A DNA stretch of 64,000 bases from Renibacterium sp043789415 (GTDB lineage: Bacteria > Actinomycetota > Actinomycetes > Actinomycetales > Micrococcaceae): assembly GCF_043789415.1 (NCBI RefSeq), contig NZ_JBDLLW010000001.1:682001-746000 (forward strand), given 5' to 3'. A program made the translations under genes and the position numbers. Under the pieces are notes generated by a model. That model did not search any database and was not told where the DNA came from. It saw only the letters and a program-made list of their open reading frames with translations. Of the stretch, positions 32,054 to 39,926 are shown in pieces (within the stretch, counting starts at the first letter, position 1; each line of letters begins with the position of its first letter).

Positions 32054-34837
32054 TTAGCGGCGCTTCTTCCGCTTAGCGGCCGGTTTACTCGGGGTCTTCC
32101 TAGCCGCAGCCGGGGTAGTACTCCCGCTGGACTGCCGTTCTACATGGGTCTCAGCCTCACCCGAAGCATCCGGAGCGGTGAACTGAAGCTGGCTGGGCCG
32201 CTCAGGAGCTTCCAGGCCGGGCGCCGAAATGACCGCCTTCGCCGGTTCTTCAGCGGCTTCCTCGGTATCTCCCGAGACGCGCTCCAGAAGTGCGGCGGGC
32301 TGTTCGGCCTGTACTCCGACGCTCGCTGCTGGGGCTTGCTCGACCTGTACTTCCAGGTTGAACAGGAATCCGACGCTCTCCTCACGGATGGCGCCCATCA
32401 TGGTCTGGAACAAGGCGAAGCCCTCACGCTGATATTCCACCAAGGGATCACGCTGCGCCATTGCCCGCAGACCGATACCTTCCTTCAGGTAGTCCATTTC
32501 GTAGAGATGTTCTTGCCACTTACGGCCGATCACTGACAAGACCACACGGCGCTCCAGCTCACGCATGGTGTCAGAACCGAGCGTTTCCTCACGGTTCTGG
32601 TAAGCCAGGCGCGCATCGGAGAGGATCTCAGTCTTCAACACTTCTTGGCTGATCGCCGACCGATCGCCGACTTCCTCAGCGATATCATCAACGGTCACGC
32701 TCACCGGGTAGAGGGTGCCCAAGGTGCTCCACAGCGCCTTGTAATCCCATTCCTCACTGTGCCCCTCCGCAGTGGCGCTGTCGATGATGTCATCAATCGT
32801 GTCCTCGAGGAAGTGCTGCACCTTCTCGTGCAGGTCATCCCCCTCCAGGATCCGACGCCGATCTCCATAGATGGCTTCGCGCTGACGGTTCAAGACGTCG
32901 TCGTACTTGAGAACGTTCTTGCGCTGCTCGGCATTGCGGCCTTCAACCTGCCCTTGAGCCGAGGCGATCGCCTTGGAGACGAGTTTCGACTCCAAGGCCG
33001 CATCATCGGGCATCACCGAGCGACCCATCAGCCGCTCGGCCGCACCGGAGTTGAAAAGCCTCATCAGATCGTCGGTCAGCGAAAGGTAGAACCTGGACTC
33101 ACCCGGGTCGCCCTGCCTACCGGAACGCCCGCGCAGCTGATTATCGATACGACGAGATTCGTGTCGTTCGGTGCCGAGCACGTACAGACCACCGAGCTCC
33201 ACGATTTCCTCGTGCTCGGTTTCAGCCTCTTCCTTAGCCTTCGAATAGGCTTCGGCCCAGGCTGCCTCATACTCTTCGGGGGTTTCCTCGGGGTCCAGGC
33301 CTCGCTTCGCGAGTTCGGCGACAGCATTGAACTCCGCGTTGCCACCGAGCATGATGTCGGTGCCACGGCCGGCCATATTGGTCGCCACGGTCACGGCGCC
33401 CTTACGCCCGGCCTGAGCCACGATCGCGGCTTCACGGGCGTGGTTCTTGGCGTTCAGCACCTCATGCTTAATGCCTTTTTTGGCCAGTTGCCTGGAAAGG
33501 TATTCACTCTTCTCAACGCTCGTGGTACCCACCAGAACCGGTTGTCCGGCCTCGTGACGCTCAGCGATGTCCTCCACGACGGCGTCGAACTTAACCACTT
33601 CGTTCTTATAGACCAGGTCCGGCTGATCGATCCGGATCATCGGCTTATTGGTCGGAATCGGCACTACACCGAGTTCGTAAGTGCCCATGAACTCGGAGGC
33701 TTCGGTCTCTGCGGTACCGGTCATGCCGGAGAGCTTGTCGTAGAGACGGAAGTAGTTCTGCAGGGTGACCGTCGCCAGGGTCTGGTTCTCGGCCTTGATC
33801 TCAACGCCTTCTTTGGCCTCGATGGCCTGGTGCATTCCCTCGTTATAACGCCGTCCCGCGAGGATACGGCCGGTGTGCTCGTCGACGATCAGGACTTCGC
33901 CGTCCAGGATCACATAGTCCTTGTCTCGCTTGAAGAGTTCCTTGGCCTTGATGGCGTTGTTCAGGAAGCCGATCAGCGGGGTGTTCGCGGACTCGTAGAG
34001 GTTCGTGATGCCGAGGTAATCCTCGACCTTCTCGATTCCCGGCTCGAGCACACCCACCGTGCGCTTCTTCTCGTCCACTTCGTAGTCGTCCTCGATATCG
34101 AGGCGCAAGACCACTTTGGCGAACTCGCTGTACCAGCGGTTTGCATCGCCGCTCGCCGGACCGGAGATGATCAGCGGGGTCCGGGCTTCATCGATCAGGA
34201 TCGAGTCGACTTCGTCAACAATGGCGAAGTGATGCCCGCGCTGCACGAGTTCCTCGGCGCTCCAGGCCATATTGTCCCGCAGGTAGTCGAAGCCAAATTC
34301 ATTATTGGTTCCATAGGTGATGTCCGCGGCGTACTGCTCCTTGCGGACCGAGGGCTCCTGCTGAGCCAGGATGCAGCCGCTGGTGAGTCCCATGAAGCGG
34401 TGCACACGGCCCATCAGCTCCGATTGATAGCCCGCCAGGTAATCGTTGACGGTCACCACGTGAACGCCTTTGCCAGTGAGTGCATTGAGGTACGCCGGTG
34501 CGGTGGCCACCAAGGTCTTGCCTTCACCGGTCTTCATTTCAGCGATGTTCCCGAGGTGCAGAGCCGCACCACCCATCAGCTGAACATCGAACTGACGCAT
34601 CCCCAGGGTTCGGAAGGAACCTTCACGCACGGCAGCAAAAGCTTCCGGAAGCAGATCATCGAGCGACTCACCGTCGGCATGGCGAGCTTTCAGCTTGTCG
34701 GTCTCTTCACGCAACTCAGCATCGGTAAAAGTCTGGAAGGACTCCTCCAGAGCATTGACTGCGTCGACATAGACATGCAGGCGCTTCAAAATCTTTCGGT
34801 CGCCAGTGCGGAGAACTCTTTCAAGCAGTGATGGCAC
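32054..34837 (-). CDS. secA: Preprotein translocase ATPase SecA
   Basis: Motor ATPase that drives proteins through SecYEG. From the GTG at 34837 it has 927 residues. MKTGEGKT at 101-108 is Walker A, DEVDSILIDEART is the DEAD-type Walker B, and GRAGRQG-like motif VI reads RGRSGRQGDPGESRFYLS. The start was moved downstream from an ATG at 34930 because AGGAG lies eight bases before the GTG, and VPSLLERVLRTGDRK aligns with known SecA N-termini. The C-terminus ends in a Pro/Lys/Arg-rich tail (PSKPAAKRKKRR) in place of the zinc-binding CxC motif of proteobacterial SecA. This is the housekeeping SecA1; no accessory SecA2 is in the window. Confidence 0.98.
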   Translation of the reverse strand: MPSLLERVLRTGDRKILKRLHVYVDAVNALEESFQTFTDAELREETDKLKARHADGESLDDLLPEAFAAVREGSFRTLGMRQFDVQLMGGAALHLGNIAEMKTGEGKTLVATAPAYLNALTGKGVHVVTVNDYLAGYQSELMGRVHRFMGLTSGCILAQQEPSVRKEQYAADITYGTNNEFGFDYLRDNMAWSAEELVQRGHHFAIVDEVDSILIDEARTPLIISGPASGDANRWYSEFAKVVLRLDIEDDYEVDEKKRTVGVLEPGIEKVEDYLGITNLYESANTPLIGFLNNAIKAKELFKRDKDYVILDGEVLIVDEHTGRILAGRRYNEGMHQAIEAKEGVEIKAENQTLATVTLQNYFRLYDKLSGMTGTAETEASEFMGTYELGVVPIPTNKPMIRIDQPDLVYKNEVVKFDAVVEDIAERHEAGQPVLVGTTSVEKSEYLSRQLAKKGIKHEVLNAKNHAREAAIVAQAGRKGAVTVATNMAGRGTDIMLGGNAEFNAVAELAKRGLDPEETPEEYEAAWAEAYSKAKEEAETEHEEIVELGGLYVLGTERHESRRIDNQLRGRSGRQGDPGESRFYLSLTDDLMRLFNSGAAERLMGRSVMPDDAALESKLVSKAIASAQGQVEGRNAEQRKNVLKYDDVLNRQREAIYGDRRRILEGDDLHEKVQHFLEDTIDDIIDSATAEGHSEEWDYKALWSTLGTLYPVSVTVDDIAEEVGDRSAISQEVLKTEILSDARLAYQNREETLGSDTMRELERRVVLSVIGRKWQEHLYEMDYLKEGIGLRAMAQRDPLVEYQREGFALFQTMMGAIREESVGFLFNLEVQVEQAPAASVGVQAEQPAALLERVSGDTEEAAEEPAKAVISAPGLEAPERPSQLQFTAPDASGEAETHVERQSSGSTTPAAARKTPSKPAAKRKKRR

Positions 34838-34987
34838 TTTCCATACTCCTGTGTGCTTCGGAAGCTTTCTGAAAACCTGGACAGTTTCCAGCATGCATAG
34901 TCTACGTGAGTCACGCGCCAGCGAGCGCACAGGTTCCCGTTCAGCGTATTCTGTGCTTTAAATCCTTGAATACCTTGATTTTGCGGC

Positions 34988-36211
34988 TCAATTGAGCTGG
35001 GCAACTTCGCGGGCAAGTTCCCCGGCCAGATCACCCACCGGTTCCACCACGACGTCGTCCAACTGCAGCCAGCGAGCCATCAGCTGCAACTCGGCCGCAA
35101 GCTCCCGCGCGGTCTCCACGGGCGCCTCTGCTTCAGCGAATGCGGTGCGCACTAGCAATCGCCGTCCCAGTCGATCGGCCTTCAGATCCGTCCTGGCCAC
35201 TAAGCGATCACCGAGCAGGAAGGGCAGGACATAATAACCATGAGTACGCTTCTCAGCCGGGGTGTAGATGCCTATCCGATAATGAAAACCGAAGAGATCC
35301 AGTAGTCTCCGCCGCTCAAAGACGAGGGAATCGAAGGGACTCAGCAGTGCACGGCCCCGACTGATCCGCGGAACGGCAGCCTCCCGATGGAGGTAGAGCG
35401 GCGCTTTCCAGCCAGCCACCTGCACCGCCTCTAAGACACCTTCTTGCTCTAGCTCTCCTACTGCCGATAGCGCTGCTTTGACGGGCAAACGAAAATAATC
35501 AGCGAAACAGCGGACCGTGCCGATGCCGTGAGCTCTCGCAGAGGCCTCGATCAACCGCTTCAAAGCTCCCTGGCTTTCAGCGGGACTCTGCGGGAGCTGC
35601 CGGTACACCCGTTGCACGCTGGTATACCGCCGTTCGAACTGCTCGTTACGTCCGGCCACGCTGAGCTGCCCAGACATGAAGAGCCTCTCCAGAACCAGTT
35701 TGACCGGAGTCCAGTTCCATCCCCAGTTCTCTTGGGCGGCCCGGCTTTGATCACCCAGCTTATGGCTTATCTGGCGGGAGGTCAGTGGGTTCGAGGAACT
35801 CAGCAGCTGCTGCACTCGTCGCGCGAGTTCCCTTTCCTCGATGCCGGCGCGCGAGTCATCGCCGAACCAGTTACGACGTTGCCAGGGCAATAGATCGGCG
35901 AAATGCTCGGGCTTGATGAAACTGGCCTCATGCGCCCAGTACTCGACCATTTTGCGAGGGTGCTGCTGAGAGAGCCGGTCCAGTGCAGCTCGGTCGTAGT
36001 TCCCCAGCCGGGCGAAGAACGGCAGATAGTGGCTCCGGGAGAGCACATTCACCGAATCGATCTGTACGAGTTGCAGCCGTTCGAAAGTCTTGCTGATGGC
36101 CCTGCTACTGGCGGGGGCCGCGGGTTTCCCCTTGGCCAGGCCCTGAGCTGCAATGGCGATACGACGAGCCTGAGCGAGGCTGAGAGAACTCCGGGGAGCG
36201 CGTTCGGTCAT
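34988..36211 (-). CDS. YcaQ/AlkX-type crosslink-repair DNA glycosylase
   Basis: A 407-residue winged-helix protein of the HTH_42 (YcaQ/AlkZ) superfamily of DNA glycosylases that remove bulky alkyl lesions and unhook interstrand crosslinks. The catalytic motif near the N-terminus reads QID (Q50-I51-D52), the QxD form of the AlkX/YcaQ branch and not the QxQ form of AlkZ. SHYLPFFARLGNYD, EYWAHEASF and the late PFDSLVFERRRLLDLFGF are further family segments. It is placed between hpf and secA, where mycobacteria have no such gene. The hpf terminator, with its T-run, ends just before this gene's ATG, so its own promoter must overlap the terminator or sit inside hpf. Confidence 0.85.
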   Translation of the reverse strand: MTERAPRSSLSLAQARRIAIAAQGLAKGKPAAPASSRAISKTFERLQLVQIDSVNVLSRSHYLPFFARLGNYDRAALDRLSQQHPRKMVEYWAHEASFIKPEHFADLLPWQRRNWFGDDSRAGIEERELARRVQQLLSSSNPLTSRQISHKLGDQSRAAQENWGWNWTPVKLVLERLFMSGQLSVAGRNEQFERRYTSVQRVYRQLPQSPAESQGALKRLIEASARAHGIGTVRCFADYFRLPVKAALSAVGELEQEGVLEAVQVAGWKAPLYLHREAAVPRISRGRALLSPFDSLVFERRRLLDLFGFHYRIGIYTPAEKRTHGYYVLPFLLGDRLVARTDLKADRLGRRLLVRTAFAEAEAPVETARELAAELQLMARWLQLDDVVVEPVGDLAGELAREVAQLN

Positions 36212-36223
36212 GAAAAAAGCTTA

Positions 36224-36260
36224 GGGGCTATTGCGGACTACTAAAGTCCGCAATAGCCCC
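36224..36260 (-). terminator. Intrinsic terminator of hpf
   Basis: GGGGCTATTGCGGACT (36224-36239) and its exact complement (36245-36260) form a 16-bp stem with a 5-base loop. On the minus strand it lies 37 bases after the hpf stop and is followed by TAAGCTTTTTTC, a proper T-run that ends at the ATG of the YcaQ-like gene. Confidence 0.9.
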
Positions 36261-36297
36261 GCGATGCTTTCTTAAGGTGTCCTTGACGAGGAGCAGC

Positions 36298-37002
36298 TTA
36301 AGAAGCGACAGTCCTATCGTCTGAACGATAAGCCAGAATCTGTTCCGCAGGGACCGATTCTTCTGTGCAATCGGCGTCCAGCGTGATCACTCCGTAGGTC
36401 CAACCACGACGGCGGTACACCACGGAGGGCGCGTTGGTCTCGGAATCGACGAAAAGATAGAAGTCGTGGCCGACGAGCTCCATATTGTCCACGGCGTCAT
36501 CCACTCCCATCGTGGCAGCCGGGAAAACCTTGCGGCGAATCAGCACCGGAGAGTCTCCCGCGGGAATGTCGTTTTCAATTTCATAGGGTGATCGGGTGTC
36601 TGCCTTTGGTTCCTCGGTCACCAGCGCAATGGGCCCGGTGCCGACCGTGGGCAGGCTAGCGGTTGCCTCGCTGACCGCAATCGGAGTGTGTCTCCCGTGG
36701 TGGATCTTCTTTCGATCTTTCACCCGGCGAAGTCTTTCCAAGAGCTTCCCGTAGGCGATATCAAAGGCAGCGAATTTATCCGACCCATGAGCTTCAGCGC
36801 GGATCACCGCACCGCGCCCCTGGACGGTCAGCTCTACCGTGAGCTGAGGATCAGCAGTCCTTGCATTGGTCTGCTTGGACACTTTTGCATCAATGCGCTG
36901 GACCTTCTCGGTCAGGTGTTCAAGTTTGGAAATCTTTTCCGATGCGTATTCCCGGAACCGGTCTGAGACGGTGAGATTGCGGCCGCTGATCATGAATTCC
37001 AT
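36298..37002 (-). CDS. hpf: Long-form ribosome hibernation promoting factor
   Basis: Binds the 30S subunit and pairs ribosomes into inactive 100S dimers in stationary phase or stress. It has 234 residues from the ATG at 37002: an N-terminal RaiA/HPF domain (MEFMISGRNLTVSDRFREYA to about 105), a linker, and a C-terminal dimerisation domain (about 175-230, with VDNMELVGHDFYLFVDSET). A longer frame reaches 37104, but GGAGG lies five bases before the 37002 ATG and the homologous N-terminus begins there. It is followed by a strong intrinsic terminator. The position between comF and secA matches M. tuberculosis Rv3241c. Confidence 0.95.
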   Translation of the reverse strand: MEFMISGRNLTVSDRFREYASEKISKLEHLTEKVQRIDAKVSKQTNARTADPQLTVELTVQGRGAVIRAEAHGSDKFAAFDIAYGKLLERLRRVKDRKKIHHGRHTPIAVSEATASLPTVGTGPIALVTEEPKADTRSPYEIENDIPAGDSPVLIRRKVFPAATMGVDDAVDNMELVGHDFYLFVDSETNAPSVVYRRRGWTYGVITLDADCTEESVPAEQILAYRSDDRTVAS

Positions 37003-37184
37003 AGTGCCCTCCACGTGACGAAAAGTGACGCGGCGGTCGGCTTTTGGTACTGCTAGCAGACCGCCGACGGGTCTTGGTCCTTTAAGGGGTACCCGTTTAC
37101 TCACGTTAGTTCAAAGTGCGTCGTTATTCACCCTCAAAGGCGAATTATTTTTCTAGGAATCCTCTGTATTTTCATCACGGTGTT

Positions 37185-38111
37185 TTACCACCCCTGATTG
37201 GCATTCCACGATGATTCAACTTTGTTAGTCTTTTGTAATTTTTTAGGCACTGCGGCAAGCACGATGCCGCCCCTCACCCGTAATCCGGCTTCCTGGAGCG
37301 CGCGGTGAGCCTCTGCGAGGGTGGCTCCGGTGGTGAGCACATCGTCCACTAGGATGCACTCCCGACCGTGCCATAACCTCCGATAGCGGGCCGGCACGTA
37401 CATGCTGTGACGCAACTGCCGACGCCGGGCAGCCGCGGAGAGCGTCTTCTGCGGCCTTCTGAGCCGGCCGAGCCGCCAGCGCAATCTGAGAACCCTGGCC
37501 GCCGGCAGGGAGTTCCCGGCCCTGCGTTGCAGTGCCGTCAAGAGGATCTGCAACGGGTGATAGCCACGTCGCCTGTACCCCGAGCCGCTACCCGGCACGG
37601 GAACGCACAGCGGCATTGCGAACTCAGCGTCCAGGCGCCGCAGCCCCACCTGTTGTGCATCTTGGCCTTGTATATCTTGGTCTTGTGCACCTTGGCCGGT
37701 CAGCAGCAAGTGCTGATAGGCGCGCCACAGAGCAGCTGAAAGCGGCCTTGCCAGCGAGAGCGCCGAATGGTCTTTAAAGGCCAGCACAGCCTTGGCCAAC
37801 GGCCCGCGGTAAACCCCTGCCGCCACAACAGGTAGCAAGGCGACACCTCGGACGTCGTTGAGTGCGACAGCCCCCGATTCCGCCCGAAGGGGCTGCCGGG
37901 TCAGCGCGCTGAGTTCCCTGGTGCAGGCTCGGCATAGCACAACCTCCGAGCTGCCACAGATCACGCACTCGGCTGGGAAAATCAGGGAGAAGAATTCGTT
38001 CCAGAGCCGCAGCGAATAGTCCCAGCAGCGATGCCAAGGGGCCTCTGGTGCTGCCCGGTGCAGGGCGGTTAGAGGGGTGATCGAGGAACTGGTTGACGTC
38101 GTTTCCGGCAT
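37185..38111 (-). CDS. comF: ComF-family phosphoribosyltransferase-like protein
   Basis: A 308-residue protein of the ComF/GntX family, linked in other bacteria to DNA uptake. Two CxxC pairs (CVICG and CRAC, about residues 50-70) form a zinc finger, and ILVDDVLTTGAT near the C-terminus is the PRPP-binding loop of type I phosphoribosyltransferases. It is longer than typical (about 220-250) because of an N-terminal extension of about 45 residues and a glutamine-rich insert made of three 5-residue units. It lies downstream of lpqB in the same direction, as in M. tuberculosis Rv3242c. The ribosome site is weak (GAAAAG), so the start is uncertain. Confidence 0.88.
   Translation of the reverse strand: MPETTSTSSSITPLTALHRAAPEAPWHRCWDYSLRLWNEFFSLIFPAECVICGSSEVVLCRACTRELSALTRQPLRAESGAVALNDVRGVALLPVVAAGVYRGPLAKAVLAFKDHSALSLARPLSAALWRAYQHLLLTGQGAQDQDIQGQDAQQVGLRRLDAEFAMPLCVPVPGSGSGYRRRGYHPLQILLTALQRRAGNSLPAARVLRLRWRLGRLRRPQKTLSAAARRRQLRHSMYVPARYRRLWHGRECILVDDVLTTGATLAEAHRALQEAGLRVRGGIVLAAVPKKLQKTNKVESSWNANQGW
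37654..37698. repeat. Three 15-bp tandem units inside comF
   Basis: TGTGCATCTTGGCCT, TGTATATCTTGGTCT and TGTGCACCTTGGCCG lie head to tail. On the coding strand they give the in-frame peptides GQGAQ, DQDIQ and GQDAQ, a Gln-rich insertion that most ComF proteins would not have. Confidence 0.7.
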
Positions 38112-38186
38112 CTTTTCAGCTTGCAGATCCTCCGGGAGGAAATCAGCTGAAGTCCCAGATCGATGGCTGGTTGTGAAGAAATCGGG

Positions 38187-39926
38187 CTAACCGGAGAAAG
38201 CCAGGCCTTGGATGCCTTTGGTAGGAGACTCGGACCAAGCGCTCGATGAGGATTTGAAGAGCTTACCTTTGGCGTCCACAGCATAAAGGTCAGTGGGACT
38301 ATTGCCTACGCTGAGTTGCTGCATGGCGGCGAGAACGGGAAGCTGATCGGAATCCTTGGCCAGCTCGATATCCATCGGAGCCACGTCACCGTTTCCGGGT
38401 GAGAACAGCACGATGCTGTTCTCACCCGCCCAATACGCGAGGGAAGCCGCCGAGCTACCCCAGTAGATGGTGGTCGGCGGGGTGAGATCACGCGGCGCGC
38501 TGTTGTCTGTGCTGTCTTGACGGAGAATTCCGGCCAGTTGGAGCTGGGTCTGACCATTGCTGCTCGAGGCGATCAGGACCCTGGTGCCATCCCGAGAAAT
38601 CCTGAAAGAAGTAACCGTCCTGCCTTTGAGCCAATCCACGTTCAAGGACACCACCGGGGTCTGTAGAGTGTTCTGCCCTCCCGGATGGGCCGCATAGACA
38701 TTGCCGCTGCCATTTCCTTCAGCTGTCCAGACCCAGTTCCGGGGTGAGAAAGAGGGCGGGGTGAGTTTCTGTCCGGTGACCGGCTTCACCACCGTATGCC
38801 CGGGCGCAATGGTGTAGAGACTGTTCTGAGCGGCATCGAGAAAAGCCACCGCTCCCCCTTCCGCGAAGAGCTGATAGGTCTGCGCGGGGCTTCGCGGGCC
38901 CAGCTGGGCGACCGAAGCCAGACCGGCGATGGGACCCACCGCATTTCCATCGAGATAGGCGAGATCGTTATTGGCCACGCCGATCAACCTGCTGCTCACG
39001 GCGGCAGGCCGCAACGCGTCCGCGGGCTGCGGCGCTGATCCCAGGGCGATCTGATCGGAACCAGCTCGCATCTGAACGCCGGTCACGGTGTTCAGGCCAC
39101 CTTGCAGGGTGGCCAATAGCTGGGTCTGCATTTGCAAGCGAGCCGTCGAAGAAGCATCGAGTAAAGGCTTGGCCGAAAGATCTACCGTGGCTATCGAGTT
39201 CTCAATCGGCACCGTGGGTGACTCCAGCCGCATGCCGTCTGGGAAAGCGCTCGCCACCGCTCCTTTCAAATACGGTGCGGGCCCATTGAGCAAGGCATTC
39301 ACTACGCCGACCGCGGCAGAACCTCCTTTACCGGCCAGCCATCTGACATCCGGCACCAGATATCTGAAGCCCGGATCGTAGAAATACAGCGTCTGATGTC
39401 TGAAAAGATCGGTGAAGATATTCGTCGCGAGCGCAATACCGTCCGGCAAGCTATTGATCCGCCACTGTCCATCGACCTTGGTCAGGCCGAACTTCAGGGA
39501 TTCGGTGCTCCTCGGCGGTGCTGGTGTCAGAATTCCGCTGGCGTCGACGATCGACTGGACTTGGAGCTTCGCGCTGAAGGCACTGTTACCGCCCGTTGCA
39601 GAGATTTCCGGAGTGCCCTGATAGACCACGGTGCGTTCGCTGCTGTCCCAGGAAACCGCGGCTGCATCGGTGAGATATTTCTTAGCGACTTGAAAGTTAT
39701 TGCCGACGCCGGTCGCCGCGTCGAGGAAACCTCGCACGATATCCTGCTGACTGGCGTTGGGTGCCGGCGGTTGCTCGGTGTAACCGATATTAAAATCATC
39801 GGACGTGGAGCCGGGGCTGTTTTGCACTTTGCCGACGTCCCCGCCGGTGGGAATGCTGGCGCAGCCGGAGAGCAAGAGGGCGGAGAGAGCGAACATGCCG
39901 ATGAATCGCTTGACGTTAGTTCTCAT
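38187..39926 (-). CDS. lpqB: Lipoprotein LpqB, MtrAB accessory protein
   Basis: Membrane-anchored lipoprotein that, in mycobacteria, binds the extracellular part of MtrB and affects MtrA phosphorylation. From the ATG at 39926 it has 579 residues: signal peptide with lipobox LLSGC near residue 22, an N-terminal domain, a GerMN domain in the middle, and a C-terminal beta-propeller-like LpqB domain. An in-frame ATG at 39941 would add five residues; neither start has a strong ribosome site, and both overlap the end of mtrB, so translational coupling is likely. The gene order mtrA-mtrB-lpqB is a hallmark of Actinobacteria. Confidence 0.95.
   Translation of the reverse strand: MRTNVKRFIGMFALSALLLSGCASIPTGGDVGKVQNSPGSTSDDFNIGYTEQPPAPNASQQDIVRGFLDAATGVGNNFQVAKKYLTDAAAVSWDSSERTVVYQGTPEISATGGNSAFSAKLQVQSIVDASGILTPAPPRSTESLKFGLTKVDGQWRINSLPDGIALATNIFTDLFRHQTLYFYDPGFRYLVPDVRWLAGKGGSAAVGVVNALLNGPAPYLKGAVASAFPDGMRLESPTVPIENSIATVDLSAKPLLDASSTARLQMQTQLLATLQGGLNTVTGVQMRAGSDQIALGSAPQPADALRPAAVSSRLIGVANNDLAYLDGNAVGPIAGLASVAQLGPRSPAQTYQLFAEGGAVAFLDAAQNSLYTIAPGHTVVKPVTGQKLTPPSFSPRNWVWTAEGNGSGNVYAAHPGGQNTLQTPVVSLNVDWLKGRTVTSFRISRDGTRVLIASSSNGQTQLQLAGILRQDSTDNSAPRDLTPPTTIYWGSSAASLAYWAGENSIVLFSPGNGDVAPMDIELAKDSDQLPVLAAMQQLSVGNSPTDLYAVDAKGKLFKSSSSAWSESPTKGIQGLAFSG

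Noticed and set aside
32645..34831. Long open frame of 728 codons on the plus strand opposite secA
   Set aside because: It is entirely antisense to secA, whose motifs and ribosome site are certain. Its translation is His/Gly/Leu-rich without any domain, as expected from the codon bias of the opposite strand.
34838..34930. Upstream ATG start for secA
   Set aside because: No ribosome site there, and the conserved SecA N-terminus begins at the GTG at 34837 behind AGGAG.
37003..37104. N-terminal extension of HPF
   Set aside because: The homologous domain begins at MEFMISGRN and GGAGG is placed right before that ATG; the extension is Arg/Pro-rich.
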